Origin: Vibrio cidicii
Lineage (GTDB): Bacteria > Pseudomonadota > Gammaproteobacteria > Enterobacterales > Vibrionaceae
Direction: 5' to 3'
Length of the DNA stretch: 64,000 nt
Assembly (NCBI RefSeq): GCF_009763805.1
Contig: NZ_CP046803.1
Coordinates: forward strand, 1,178,001 to 1,242,000
The position numbers were made by a program, and so were the translations under genes. The notes under the pieces were generated by a model, which was not told the DNA's origin, searched no databases, and saw only the letters and a program-made list of their open reading frames with translations. Shown piece by piece: positions 54,339-64,000 of this stretch (its first letter is position 1; every line of letters starts with the position of its first letter).

Positions 54339-57269
54339 TCAGTTTCCAGTTCGGCTTAGTATGCCCACCTCAATATGAAATTGCGAACAACAAAAAATGG
54401 CCCTAAACAGGGCCAAGGGGGAAACAACGTTAGCCTCTCGGGAAGAGACTTCGTCGACCAAATACAAAATGGATTGATAGGGTATTCCGCTGTGATGCGA
54501 CAGGCCAATTTCACAGGTGCGGCTGTTACTAAAACCGCGAGTGCAATCGCTTGGTACTTGCGCTTTGAGCGGATGAACCGCGGCGGCGTTCAATTCTGGC
54601 GTAGTAAACCCTTTGTCGCCAGCCCAGCCGCAACACTGAATATGCTCAGGCACGATCACTTGACTGGTGCAGGCTTTGGCCAGTGCCAACATGTCGTTTT
54701 CCAGCCCCATGCGGCGTGAACTGCACGTGACGTGCAACATGACGGTTTCATTAAGCGGCTTAATGTACAGATGCTCCAGCAGATACTTGCGCACAAAACC
54801 GGTAGGCTCAAGCACTTCCAGCGGCTTGCTAAACTGCTCAATGCTGCGTTTGGCACAAGGGCTGGTATCCATAAGCACCGCATATTTACCTTGACGAGTG
54901 GCCTGCCACAGCACCTCTTCCAACTGTTTCGCTTTACTTTCAGCCAGTTCGCTCATGCCTTTGCTGTCGTAAGGCATGCCACAGCACTGATCATTCAGGC
55001 TCGATGGAATTATCACATCGTAGCCCGCTTTCTCTAATAGTGACAATGTCACCTCCGTCAGCGGGCGTTGATCTGTCGCGCTGCTATGCTGGCCCATGTT
55101 ACGGCTTGCACAAGAGGGCATGTACACCACTTTCTTTTCGTCTGAGCGCTGCGCCAGTGGGACTTTACCTAGGTCATGCGTATTGGCCTGCGGATATTCT
55201 GCATACCAGATAGGCGTTGCCCCATTGGAAAGCGATCGCAATCCGTTGGTCAGTTTGCCGACCGTTCCAGCGCCAAGCGTTTTAGTGGCGAGCTGGTTGG
55301 CTTTGAGGCCAGCGCGTGTTAGGGCGGTGGTGGCGGAAAAATGGTCCGCAGTCCATTTGGCAATCGGGGTAAACTTCTGATATTTAGCCGTGCGAAGTTT
55401 TTTCACCAAATCGCCAGTATTAATGCCAACTGGGCAGCGTTCGGCACACAAACCAGTTGCGGCGCAGGTATCAATGCCTTGATATTCAAACACTTTCTCC
55501 AACTCGCTGGCTTCAACCTTTTCACCTGCACGCTCTCTGCGCTGTAATTCTCGATAGAGCACGATGCGTTGACGAGGCGAAAGCGTGAGCGTACGCGATG
55601 GGCAAACGGGCTCGCAAAAGCCGCATTCAATGCAGCGATCCACCAAAGGATCAGCGGCTGGCATGGGTTTGAGGTTTTCGATGTGGGAATGTGGATTGTC
55701 GTTGATAATCACCCCGGGATTGAGCAGGCCCTGCGGATCAAACAGCGCTTTGATCTGCTGCATCAACTGGTAGCCCTCACGGCCCCACTCTAGCTCGACA
55801 TAGGGGGCCATGTTACGGCCTGTGCCATGCTCTGCTTTAAGCGAGCCTTGATATTTGACCGCAACGAGATCAGCGACGTCATCCATAAACTTGCCGTAGC
55901 GATCAATTTCTTTTTGGCTATCAAAACCTTGAGTGAAAACGAAGTGCAAGTTGCCTTCGAGCGCGTGGCCGAAAATGATCGCTTCACTGTATTGGTAACG
56001 ATCAAACAAGGTTTGTAAGTCACGCACACCGTTAGCTAAGTTTTCCACGGGAAAAGCAACGTCTTCGATAATTACCGTGGTGCCGACTTCGCGTACCGCG
56101 CCGACAGCAGGGAACATCCCTTTGCGGATCCCCCACAGTGTCGCAACGGTCGCAGCATCGCTGGTGAACGGCACAGATTCAATGATGGTGTACTCTGCTA
56201 ATGCATCCATCACAGATTTACATTGTAAATCTAACGTTGTTTGGCTGCTTGCATGAGACTCAACCAAAATGGCCGCGGCTTCGAGATCCAACGATTGAAT
56301 AAAGCTCGGCATACCGGCTTTGTCGGCAACAGAGCGCAGTGCGCGTCCATCCATCAGTTCCACGGCGGCCACGGGCAACTTGGACAACGTGGTCACGGCG
56401 CGACAGGCTTCTTCGATGCTGGCAAAGACCAACAACGCGGAGGCTTTATTGGGGTGCTCAATGACGGTGTTATAGGTGATCTCGGCAATAAAGCCTAAGG
56501 TGCCTTCTGAACCAATCATCAAGTGTTCAATGACTTCAATCGGATCTTGGTAATCCACCAGGGCATTAAGAGCGTAACCTGTGGTGTTCTTAAGGCGATA
56601 TTTGTGCTTAATTTTATCCGATAATTCTTTATTATCAGTGACTTGTTGGCAAAGTGCTTCAATGCCGCAGACGAGCGAAGCGTGGCTTTGCTTAAACGCA
56701 GCGATGCTAGCTTCATCTGCGGTGTTCAGTATGGTGCCGTCACTAAAAACGATCTTCATACTATCTACAGTGCGGTAAGAGTTTTGCGCGGTGCCACAGC
56801 ACATGCCACTGGCATTATTGGCTGCTATGCCGCCGATTTTGCAGGTATTAATCGAAGCGGGATCGGGGCCAATTTTGCGCTGAAAAGGGGCCAAATATCG
56901 GTTGGCATCTGCGCCGATCACGCCGGGTTGCAGAGTGATCTTATGGCCATTGTCGATAATTTCATGCCCGCGCCAATCATCGGTCAGTGTGATCAGTACT
57001 GAGTCGGACACCGCTTGCCCGGAAAGGCTGGTACCAGCGGCGCGAAAGGTGCAGTGCACGCCCAGTTCACCGCAACATTGAATGGCAAATATCACTTCGT
57101 CGAGATCTTTGAGGCGCAGTACAATCTTGGGGATCAAACGATAAAAGCTGGCATCGGTGCCGTAAGCGAGGCGCTTGGCTGCTTGAGTGACTATTCTCTC
57201 TGGCTCGATGCGTGTCGCAAATAGCGTTTCGAGTTGTTGGTAAGTGGCGTTGGAAAGGGTGTTGGCCAT
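54339..57269 (-). CDS. FAD-binding and Fe-S D-lactate/2-hydroxyacid dehydrogenase (DLD-Fe-S type)
   Basis: About 976 residues. The FAD-binding domain (FRAAGTSLSGQAVSD, CKIGGIAANNASGMCCG, IGSEGTLGFIAEI) is followed by a flavin-linked C-domain, then two 4Fe-4S motifs (CIECGFCEPVCPSR and CAATGLCAERCPVG), then a CCG domain (HVTCSSRRMGL, QCCGWAGDKGF). It oxidises D-lactate and passes electrons to the quinone pool. ATG at 57269 has AGGAAG upstream. After LYLVDEVSSRE the chain runs about 30 residues through the gene's own terminator hairpin, so the true stop may be missing (see findings). Confidence 0.85.
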   Translation of the reverse strand: MANTLSNATYQQLETLFATRIEPERIVTQAAKRLAYGTDASFYRLIPKIVLRLKDLDEVIFAIQCCGELGVHCTFRAAGTSLSGQAVSDSVLITLTDDWRGHEIIDNGHKITLQPGVIGADANRYLAPFQRKIGPDPASINTCKIGGIAANNASGMCCGTAQNSYRTVDSMKIVFSDGTILNTADEASIAAFKQSHASLVCGIEALCQQVTDNKELSDKIKHKYRLKNTTGYALNALVDYQDPIEVIEHLMIGSEGTLGFIAEITYNTVIEHPNKASALLVFASIEEACRAVTTLSKLPVAAVELMDGRALRSVADKAGMPSFIQSLDLEAAAILVESHASSQTTLDLQCKSVMDALAEYTIIESVPFTSDAATVATLWGIRKGMFPAVGAVREVGTTVIIEDVAFPVENLANGVRDLQTLFDRYQYSEAIIFGHALEGNLHFVFTQGFDSQKEIDRYGKFMDDVADLVAVKYQGSLKAEHGTGRNMAPYVELEWGREGYQLMQQIKALFDPQGLLNPGVIINDNPHSHIENLKPMPAADPLVDRCIECGFCEPVCPSRTLTLSPRQRIVLYRELQRRERAGEKVEASELEKVFEYQGIDTCAATGLCAERCPVGINTGDLVKKLRTAKYQKFTPIAKWTADHFSATTALTRAGLKANQLATKTLGAGTVGKLTNGLRSLSNGATPIWYAEYPQANTHDLGKVPLAQRSDEKKVVYMPSCASRNMGQHSSATDQRPLTEVTLSLLEKAGYDVIIPSSLNDQCCGMPYDSKGMSELAESKAKQLEEVLWQATRQGKYAVLMDTSPCAKRSIEQFSKPLEVLEPTGFVRKYLLEHLYIKPLNETVMLHVTCSSRRMGLENDMLALAKACTSQVIVPEHIQCCGWAGDKGFTTPELNAAAVHPLKAQVPSDCTRGFSNSRTCEIGLSHHSGIPYQSILYLVDEVSSREANVVSPLALFRAIFCCSQFHIEVGILSRTGN
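54392..54414 (-). terminator. Terminator-like hairpin inside the annotated 3' end of the dehydrogenase gene
   Basis: GGCCCT/AGGGCC stem followed on the minus strand by ATTTTTTG. Confidence 0.75.
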
Positions 57270-57323
57270 CAATTGCTTCCTTTTTCAGTGCAGCCGATGT
57301 GTTTTTATGCTTGAAATGGCTGC

Positions 57324-57350
57324 GGTGCTGGGCTCACGTTTCCCAGCACC
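57324..57350. other. Inverted repeat between the dehydrogenase and lldD genes
   Basis: GGTGCTGGG/CCCAGCACC, perfect 9-bp arms with a 9-nt loop. Its T-run is on the plus strand only, so it is more likely an RNA-processing or stability element for the minus-strand lld transcript. Confidence 0.5.
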
Positions 57351-57370
57351 ATTTTAGTTTTATCAATCGC

Positions 57371-58510
57371 TCAAGGCATTTTTACCAGAGAATCGCGCGA
57401 AAGATCGCCAATGGTTTTCGCCCCTGTGAGCGTCATCGCAACGCGCATCTCCTTAGCATAGAGATCCAGCAAGTACTCTACTCCAGCGCCACCTTGCGCC
57501 GCCAGTGCGTAAACAAACGAGCGACCAAGCAACGTGCAATCGGCGCCAAGCGCCAGCATACGCACCACATCTAGGCCAGTACGGATGCCCGAATCGACGA
57601 AGATTTTCAGGTCGCCTTTGACGGCATCGGCAATCCCCGGTAGTGCTTTGGCGGTCGATAAGACACCGTCCAGCTGGCGGCCCCCGTGGTTCGAGACCAC
57701 AATGCCGTCAGCGCCAAAGCGAACCGCGTCTTTAGCGTCTTCTTCATCTAAGATGCCTTTAATCACCATCGGCCCGTCCCAGAAGTCGCGGATCCACTCG
57801 AGATCTTGCCACGAGATTGAAGGATCGAAGTTTGCCCCCAGCCAGCCGATGTAATCTTCCAACTTAGTTGGCGTGCCGCGATAGGTGGAAATATTGCCCA
57901 GATCGTGCGGTTTGCCCAGCAGGCCGACGTCCAGCGCCCAGCTTGGATGCAGCATAGATTGAAACACGCGACGCATCGCCGCATTTGGGCCGCTCATGCC
58001 AGAGTGCATGTCGCGGTAACGCGCGCCCGGTACCGGCATATCAACCGTGAACACCAGCGTGGTGACGCCAGCGGCTTTGGCGCGCTCAAGCACGTTTTTC
58101 ATAAAGCCGCGATCTTTGAGCACGTAAAGCTGAAACCACATGGGGCGCTGAATGGCGGGGGCGACCTCTTCAATCGGGCAGACGGAAACGGTCGACATGG
58201 TAAACGGAATGCCTTTCTTCTCTGCCGCTTTCGCCGCTTGCACTTCGCCGCGACGCGCGTACATGCCGGTTAAACCGACAGGGGCAAGTGCGATAGGCAT
58301 CGCCAATTTTTCACCAAAAATTTCTGTTTCTAAGCTGAGATCAGCCATGTCACGCAGCACCCGTTGGCGCAGCGCGACGTCGCCGAGGTCATCGGTGTTG
58401 CGTTTGAGCGTGCGCTCGTCATAAGAGCCGCCATCAATGTAATGAAAAAGAAACGGAGGCAATTTGGCTTTTGCCGCAGCGCGGTAATCGGTAGAAGCGG
58501 AAATAATCAT
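57371..58510 (-). CDS. lldD: L-lactate dehydrogenase (FMN-dependent, membrane-associated)
   Basis: 379 residues. FMN-dependent alpha-hydroxyacid oxidase family: start [52 protein letters not shown], catalytic base region [13 protein letters not shown], then [20 protein letters not shown]. It converts L-lactate to pyruvate and reduces the quinone pool. Between lldP and the Fe-S dehydrogenase on the same strand, AGGA precedes the ATG. Confidence 0.95.
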   Translation of the reverse strand: MIISASTDYRAAAKAKLPPFLFHYIDGGSYDERTLKRNTDDLGDVALRQRVLRDMADLSLETEIFGEKLAMPIALAPVGLTGMYARRGEVQAAKAAEKKGIPFTMSTVSVCPIEEVAPAIQRPMWFQLYVLKDRGFMKNVLERAKAAGVTTLVFTVDMPVPGARYRDMHSGMSGPNAAMRRVFQSMLHPSWALDVGLLGKPHDLGNISTYRGTPTKLEDYIGWLGANFDPSISWQDLEWIRDFWDGPMVIKGILDEEDAKDAVRFGADGIVVSNHGGRQLDGVLSTAKALPGIADAVKGDLKIFVDSGIRTGLDVVRMLALGADCTLLGRSFVYALAAQGGAGVEYLLDLYAKEMRVAMTLTGAKTIGDLSRDSLVKMP

Positions 58511-58578
58511 ATTGGGTTCCTAGCTGTCAATCTAAGGGCGCGATTTGAGCGTGTTACACCGCTCAATCCGCTTTCACT

Positions 58579-58652
58579 GACTGCGCGACAAGTCGCAGTC
58601 GACATCTGAAAGTGAGCTTGCCAAGCATGCGCGCCGAATCGATGTGGCGCGC
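58579..58652. repeat. Two inverted repeats between lldD and lldP
   Basis: GACTGCG/CGCAGTC at 58579-58600 and GCGCGCC/GGCGCGC at 58629-58652 form two stable stems with no T-runs in the 165-bp gap inside the lld transcript. Confidence 0.6.
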
Positions 58653-58675
58653 GATGCCGTGCAGTGACATAGTGG

Positions 58676-60370
58676 TTATGGGATCATCAGGGCGTCGGTC
58701 AGTTGCAAACCATAGATCAAGACCAAACCTATGATGCCTGTCATCACAAGATAGTAGAACGTGGGAATAATGGTCTTGCGCAGCGTCGCACCTTCACGAC
58801 CAAGCAGCCCGACAGTCGCAGACGCGGCGACCACGTTATGAATCGCGATCATATTGCCTGCGGCAGCGCCCACCGCTTGCAGCGCCACCACAATCGCACT
58901 GGAAATGGTCAGGGTTTGCGCCACTTCAAACTGGAACTGGCTGAACATCATGTTAGAGACGGTGTTGGAGCCGGCGATAAACGCGCCCAGTGCGCCGACG
59001 GTGGCACTCAGTGCCGGAAACGCCGAGCCCACTAGGTCCGCAGCGAAGTTCGCGGTAGTGACGGGCATACTGGCTAAATCCGCGGCGTTAACCCCTGAGT
59101 TGATAAAAATACGTACCATAGGGATAGTGAAGACTAAAACAAAGCCAGCACCAAGCAAGGTTTTGCTTGATTCACTAAACGCTTTCGCCATCGGCTTGAC
59201 ACTGCCCGATTGGATAAGCACGGCCAACAGCGCGACGAAGACCAAGATCCCACCCGGCAGATAGAGTGGCTGAAACGCGGTAGTGATGCCTGTTTCACCG
59301 AGAATATTGCCAGACGCAATGCTGATGCCAGTGAGCAGCGCTTTGAAATCGGGACTGACACGGCTAGCGACCAGAATCACCGCCAGTAGCACATAAGGTG
59401 TCCACGCTTTGGCCAAACTCATCGGCTTGCCTTTGACCTCTTCAAGGTCGATTTTCAGTGAACCCAACCACTCCGTTGGCCATTTTTCTTCCGCTTCAAA
59501 ATCCCATTGGCTTTTGGGGACTAAAAAGCCTTTTTTCGCCGCGGTTACCACAATGGCTAGGCCAAGCAAACCACCAATCAGAGACGGAAACTCTGGGCCA
59601 AGGAACACACCAGTTAGCGCGTAAGGCACGGTAAACGCCAAGCCAGCAAACAGGGCGAAAGGCAGAATGTCCAAGCCTTCGCTCCAACTGCGATTCTTGC
59701 CAAAAAAGCGGGTCAGCATCATCGCCATCAGCACTGGCATCACAGTGCCAACGGTGGCGTGAATAAGCGCGACGCTTGAAGTGATTTGCTGTAAGTAAAT
59801 ATCCCAGTTTGAACCGTGGGCGAGCAGGCTTTCACTGATGTTGTGAGTATCGAGACCTTTGTTGACGCCGACGATGATCGGCGTACCGACTGCGCCAAAG
59901 GAGACGGGCGTCGATTGGATCATCATCCCCATCAGCACCGCTGCTAATGCAGGGAAGCCAATCGCGACCAGTAGCGGTGCTGCGATTGCTGCTGGCGTAC
60001 CAAAACCAGACGCGCCTTCAATGAAAGAGCCAAAACACCAAGCGATGATGATGGCCTGGACGCGACGGTCAGCGGAGATGTCGGTAAAGCCGTTACGTAT
60101 GGTGGTGATCGCGCCTGTGTGTTTTAGGGTGTTAAGCAGGAAAATCGCGCCAAACACAATCCACAGCACCGACACTGTGATGCCAAGCCCTTGTAGGATA
60201 GACGCCAGCACGCGTGTGCCGGACATATCCCAGAAGAATAGGGCAATGACAACGGTCAGGCCAAAGGCGACGGGCATGGCTTTTTTGGCTGGCCAGTTAA
60301 GGCCAACAAGTAGGATGGCGGCGACGACAATCGGCGAAAAGGCCACCAAGGCAAGTATGGTTTCACTCAT
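58676..60370 (-). CDS. lldP: L-lactate permease
   Basis: 564 residues and about 12-14 membrane helices, with the LctP-family features [24 protein letters not shown] and [17 protein letters not shown]. Imports lactate with protons. First gene of the lactate cluster, divergent from the LysR gene. GAGGAAGTACCC precedes the ATG. Confidence 0.95.
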   Translation of the reverse strand: MSETILALVAFSPIVVAAILLVGLNWPAKKAMPVAFGLTVVIALFFWDMSGTRVLASILQGLGITVSVLWIVFGAIFLLNTLKHTGAITTIRNGFTDISADRRVQAIIIAWCFGSFIEGASGFGTPAAIAAPLLVAIGFPALAAVLMGMMIQSTPVSFGAVGTPIIVGVNKGLDTHNISESLLAHGSNWDIYLQQITSSVALIHATVGTVMPVLMAMMLTRFFGKNRSWSEGLDILPFALFAGLAFTVPYALTGVFLGPEFPSLIGGLLGLAIVVTAAKKGFLVPKSQWDFEAEEKWPTEWLGSLKIDLEEVKGKPMSLAKAWTPYVLLAVILVASRVSPDFKALLTGISIASGNILGETGITTAFQPLYLPGGILVFVALLAVLIQSGSVKPMAKAFSESSKTLLGAGFVLVFTIPMVRIFINSGVNAADLASMPVTTANFAADLVGSAFPALSATVGALGAFIAGSNTVSNMMFSQFQFEVAQTLTISSAIVVALQAVGAAAGNMIAIHNVVAASATVGLLGREGATLRKTIIPTFYYLVMTGIIGLVLIYGLQLTDALMIP

Positions 60371-60500
60371 GGGTACTTCCTCGTACTCTGACTTTCCAAT
60401 CTCAGGCGAGTTCGGCTGAAATCTTGAAAATCCTTTATTGTTTTTGTAATGGGGTTGTTAATTTGTGGTGAATTTACCCCTTTATTTTTTATTGATATAG

Positions 60501-60525
60501 GGAAATAATGAAATTCATTATTTCC
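60501..60525. promoter_or_regulatory. Near-perfect 25-bp palindrome in the lldP-lysR intergenic region
   Basis: GGAAATAATGAA and TTCATTATTTCC flank a single central base: 12-bp perfect arms. It is 18 bp before the lysR start and 130 bp before lldP, the place expected for an autoregulatory and activation site of the LysR protein. Confidence 0.75.
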
Positions 60526-60542
60526 AAAAATTACATAATAAG

Positions 60543-61442
60543 ATGCGAGCAGATGACCTAATTTTGTTTTGCCAAGTGGTAGAACAGGGCAATTTTAGTA
60601 AGGTGGCAGAAGAAAATGGCCTTACAAATTCAGTAGTTAGTAAAAGAATTGCCAGACTGGAAGAAGAGATAGGCGTGCAGCTATTGTATCGAACCACGCG
60701 AAAGTTGACGTTAACCGAAGCAGGCAAGGCGTTGTTACACAGTGCTAAAAATGTGAAGCAAGCCACGATGGAAGCGATGGACGCGATTTCCGGTTTCGGC
60801 GAAAACGTCAGCGGCCACATCAAAATGTCGGTGCCGACCATCTCGGGCGATCTGATTTTAGCCGACGCGGTGGCTGAGTTTTGCAACCTGCATCCGGGGC
60901 TAACCGTTGATATGTCGCTGGACAACCGCTTTGTTGACTTAATCGCTGGAGGATACGATCTGGTGATCCGCACTGGCTATTTGGAAGATTCCAGCCTGAT
61001 CGCGCGTCACATTCTCGACTCACAGTGGGTGGTGTGCGCATCGCCCTCGTACATCGCCAAGCATGGTAAACCGATCAAACCGGATGATTTGACCAACCAC
61101 AACTGTCTGCAATACGCCTATCAAACCACGGGCGCGTCAGATTGGGAGTTTAAAGGCAGCAAAGGCAACTACATTGTCAAAGTCTCTGGCTGCTTTTCTA
61201 CCGACAACGCCACCGCTTTGCGCAAAGCCGCGCTCGGTGGCCACGGTATCGCTTATGTGCCACGTTGTTTGGTCTACCACGATTTTCGCAACGGCCAGCT
61301 GGTGGATATTTTTCCAGAGCAAGTGGGGAAAAAGCTTGGCATCTACGCCGTCTATCCATTTACGCGTCAACCACCGAACAAAGTTCGCCTGTTAATTGAA
61401 CACATTCGCGCGCGCTATCTCACCATCTCGCACTATTTCTGA
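60543..61442 (+). CDS. LysR-family transcriptional regulator
   Basis: 299 residues. N-terminal HTH (FCQVVEQGNFSKVAEENGLTNSVVSKRIARLEEEIG, seen as FSKVAEENGLTNSVVSKRI) and effector-binding domain ending IRARYLTISHYF. Divergent from lldP with a palindromic operator between them, so it likely controls the lactate genes. The ATG is close to the operator with no strong Shine-Dalgarno site. Confidence 0.9.
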   Translation: MRADDLILFCQVVEQGNFSKVAEENGLTNSVVSKRIARLEEEIGVQLLYRTTRKLTLTEAGKALLHSAKNVKQATMEAMDAISGFGENVSGHIKMSVPTISGDLILADAVAEFCNLHPGLTVDMSLDNRFVDLIAGGYDLVIRTGYLEDSSLIARHILDSQWVVCASPSYIAKHGKPIKPDDLTNHNCLQYAYQTTGASDWEFKGSKGNYIVKVSGCFSTDNATALRKAALGGHGIAYVPRCLVYHDFRNGQLVDIFPEQVGKKLGIYAVYPFTRQPPNKVRLLIEHIRARYLTISHYF

Positions 61443-61503
61443 ACCGCGATCTATTCAGCATTTCGAGGATTGTTGCCAATTTAACCTTGAAAAAGCCGCC
61501 TCT

Positions 61504-61535
61504 CACCCCGAACTAAGGGGTGAAAATTATTCTTA
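61504..61535 (+). terminator. Probable terminator after the LysR gene
   Basis: CACCCC/GGGGTG stem with CGAACTA loop followed by AAAATTATTCTTATT, a weak T-rich tail. Confidence 0.5.
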
Positions 61536-61602
61536 TTAGCAAGGAACAGCCGATGGTAGGCGATTCCTTTCATTCCAAGCATAGAAAGACCACAGGGACG
61601 TT

Positions 61603-63650
61603 ATGCAATATATAAACACACGAAAACAAGAACTTATCGAACACTATTTTGGCCATCCTGTCGCGGATCCTTATCGCTGGTTGGAAGACGATCGCAGCGA
61701 GGAAACCGCGCAATGGGTGGATGGACAAAACGCCGTGACCTTCGATTACTTAGCGCAAATCCCGTTTCGCAATGCGCTGCGTGAACGAATCGCGGCCAGC
61801 CAAAATTACGCCAAGTACTCTCAACCGTTTCGTGCGCGGCGAGTATACCTACTTCTATAAAAACGATGGCCTGCAAAACCAAAGCGTGTTGTATCGCAGT
61901 AAAGGTGAACAGGACGAGGCGCAGGTATTTCTCGACCCCAATGGCTTTTCACCTGATGGCACCACTTCGTTAGATCAGGTTTATTTTTCTAAAGATGATT
62001 CGCTGGTGGCGTACACCATTTCTGAAGGGGGCAGTGACTGGCGCAAGATCTTTGTGCTCAACACACAAACTGGTGAGCAGATTGAACCAGAAATTGTCGA
62101 TGTGAAATTTACCGGCGTGGCGTGGCTCGGTAGCCAAGGTTTCTACTATTCTCGCTATGATAAACCGCAAGGCAGTGAGCTCTCGGCGCGCACTGAGCAG
62201 CACAAGCTCTATTATCATCAGCTCGGCACCCCGCAATCAGAAGATGTGTTGGTGTTCGGTGAAAATGAGGGCGAAGTGCATCGCTATGTCTCTGCTCAAA
62301 CGACAGACAATGATCGCTATTTGCTGATTAGCGGCCATGAGTCGACCTCAGGTAACCGGCTGTTTTATGTCGATCTACACAGCGAGGAGCGCCAAGTCTT
62401 CACGCTGCTGGAGCATGTTGACTCGGACACCGAGCTGCTCGACGCAACCGACAGCCACTTTATCCTCTACACCAACTTGCATGCCCCTAACGGTAAAGTG
62501 GTCAGCGTAGATATTGCCAGTGGCGAGTGGCGCGATGTGATCGCCGAGCAAGAGCAGCCTTTAGAGGTGGTAACCGCGGGCGGCTATCTGTTTGCCACTT
62601 ACATGGTCGATGTGCTGTCGAAAGTGGTGCAGTACAGCTACCAAGGCGAGCTGATCCGAGAAATTCAGTTACCCGGACAAGGTAGCGCGAGCGGTTTGGA
62701 AGGGAAAAAGTCGCAAACAACGCTCTACTATACCTTCACCAACTACGTGACGCCGCCGACCATTTTTGCCTTAGATGTACACAGTGGCGAATCGGTGGTG
62801 TATCGCGAATCGAGTGCGCCATTTAAGCGTGAGGATTTTATCTCTGAGCAGGTGTTTTACCCCTCAAAAGATGGAACCTTGATCCCGATGATCATCTCTT
62901 ACAAAAAAGGCATTCAGTTCAACGGCAAAAACCCGACCATCCTTTATGGTTATGGTGGTTTTGATGTCAGCCTCACACCTGCGTTTTCCGGCATGGTTTC
63001 AAGCTGGCTTGAGCTGGGCGGCGTGTACGCGGTAGCTAACTTACGTGGCGGCGGTGAATATGGTAAAGCATGGCACAACGCCGGCACGCAAATGCAAAAG
63101 CAGAACGTGTTTGATGACTTCATCGCGGCGGCCGAGTACTTGATTGAACAGCAGTACACAGACAGTGCGCATTTAGCGATTCGCGGCGGATCCAATGGTG
63201 GCTTGTTGGTCGGCGCGTGTATCACGCAGAGGCCCGAAACTGTTTAAGGTCGCGCTGCCTGCGGTGGGAGTTTTGGATATGTTGCGCTATCACACCTTTA
63301 CTTCTGGTGAAGGTTGGAAATATGACTACGGTACTTCGGCGCAAAGTGAAGAGATGTTCCAGTATTTGTTGGGCTACTCTCCGGTACACAACGTCAAAGC
63401 AGGCGTTGCTTACCCTGCCACTTTAGTCACCACCGCCGATCACGATGATCGCGTTGTGCCTGCCCACTCCTACAAGTTTATCGCCCAGCTACAGCAAAAG
63501 CAGGCGGGGGAGAATCCTGTTCTGATCCGTATTGATGTCAATGCGGGACATGGTGCGGGAATGCCAATGAGTAAGATGATCGATCTGTCGGCAGACTTGT
63601 ATGCCTTCACTCTGTTCAACATGGGGATCCGTGAGCTCAGCCCAGCTTAA
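61603..63650 (+). CDS. Prolyl oligopeptidase (S9A), two frameshifts
   Basis: 681 residues when corrected. N-terminal beta-propeller ([18 protein letters not shown] start) and C-terminal alpha/beta hydrolase domain with GGSNGG (Ser), DDRVVP (Asp) and NAGHG (His). The first break is at GTTTC 61827-61831 (corrected [18 protein letters not shown]). The second is at GAAAC 63236-63240, beyond the serine (corrected [19 protein letters not shown]). No signal peptide. AGGGACG precedes the ATG. It cleaves short peptides after proline. Both breaks are in conserved sequence, so an intact enzyme is expected. Confidence 0.92.
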
Positions 63651-63667
63651 GCCCTCGAGAAAGTGAA

Positions 63668-63695
63668 AATGCCGCGACAGTGTCGCGGCATTTTT
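63668..63695 (+). terminator. Terminator after the prolyl oligopeptidase gene
   Basis: AATGCCGCGACA/TGTCGCGGCATT stem followed by TTTTG. Confidence 0.9.
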
Positions 63696-63862
63696 GTCAG
63701 CGTCTGTTAAGCCTCAGACAACTGACGGGTCGGCGGCCATGCCGAAGGTAGCTATACCTACTTTTTAATACTTCTGTTTTTTGCTTGTTGTAATGATGAC
63801 TGACGTTGTTATTTAATCTGCTGGTTTGGATAGTAATGTGTAATTGCGACAAACAGATGACG

Positions 63863-64000
63863 CTAGGCCACTTCCTCCACGTTGAGTTGGCTATCGAGAT
63901 CAAATGAGGCGCTGATCAGCTTCTTGGTGTAATCGCTTTGTGGATGATGGAAAATCGTCTCGGCGCTTCCTTGTTCCATCACTTCGCCTTTTTGCATCAC
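63863..64000 (-). CDS. C-terminal end of a peptide-type ABC transporter ATPase
   Basis: 45 codons on the minus strand, open at the window edge. VMQKGEVMEQGSAETIFHHP followed by QSDYTKKLISASFDL is the typical tail of oligopeptide/microcin C (OppF/YejF-type) ATPases. The rest lies outside the window. The gap 63696-63862 shows nothing else. Confidence 0.82.
   Translation of the reverse strand: MMQKGEVMEQGSAETIFHHPQSDYTKKLISASFDLDSQLNVEEVA

Noticed and set aside
7240..63240. Programmed ribosomal frameshifting as the cause of the breaks
   Set aside because: The sites lack slippery heptamers and downstream structures, hit 14 unrelated genes, and always need the same single-base deletion at GAAAC.

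Overview
The window reads as a Vibrio chromosome segment. Gene content and order are typical of that genus: a vxrABC (WigKR-type) two-component locus, a fused MrpAB-type Na+/H+ antiporter operon beside a tandem universal stress protein and a second peptide deformylase, a CsrB-type sRNA with a VarA/GacA-like upstream site, an lld lactate cluster, artPIQM, RimK with its protease partner, and two methyl-accepting chemotaxis proteins. Several of these sit on chromosome II in well-studied vibrios. I cannot name the species. No phage, insertion sequence, integron or CRISPR array is visible.

Layout. 1-3.0 kb: the 5' part of sdaA, a YdcF-like protein and a DHH phosphoesterase. 3.1-7.5 kb: a TonB-dependent receptor behind a Fur-like box, a Nudix hydrolase and dacA. 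7.5-14.6 kb: a CNNM/CBS membrane protein and the mrpACDEFG operon. 14.7-24.6 kb: a tiny Cys-rich protein, a tandem Usp protein, def, a ferric reductase-like flavoprotein, two exported proteins, an ABC-F ATPase with a structured leader, a GAF-GGDEF cyclase and a chemoreceptor. 24.7-30 kb: a secreted glycoside hydrolase-like protein and vxrCBA. 30-37 kb: GNAT plus a MerR-methyltransferase fusion, a metallo-beta-lactamase-fold protein, a RimB-like protease, rimK, csrB, a 28-residue basic ORF and yggL. 37-43.8 kb: a PhoX-type phosphatase, then three solute-binding proteins around a chemoreceptor with an eight-copy heptamer repeat at its end. 44-49.9 kb: a GFA protein, artMQIP, nlpE, an MscS-like channel, a metallo-hydrolase remnant and three tRNAs (Asn, Phe, Ser). 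50-54.3 kb: an outer-membrane barrel, a lipase-like hydrolase, an LplT-PlsC fusion and an HTH regulator. 54.3-61.4 kb: lactate utilisation (FAD/Fe-S dehydrogenase, lldD, lldP, and a divergent LysR gene with a near-perfect operator palindrome). 61.6-64 kb: prolyl oligopeptidase and the end of a peptide-type ABC ATPase.

The most striking global signal concerns the data. At least 16 single-base frameshifts break otherwise intact conserved genes (dacA, mrpG, mrpC, vxrA, rimK, yggL, artM, artQ, prolyl oligopeptidase twice, and others). Every one sits at GAAAC (or GTTTC on the other strand), where removing one A restores the expected protein. One further frameshift, in the ABC-F gene, is a missing G in a G-run. 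I read these as systematic sequencing or base-calling errors, possibly tied to a modified motif, and annotate the affected genes at full extent.

The biology most worth following is the MerR-methyltransferase/GNAT pair with its own 19-bp-spacer promoter, the csrB locus with the unannotated 28-residue ORF beside it, the three orphan solute-binding proteins around a chemoreceptor, and the palindromic lactate operator.
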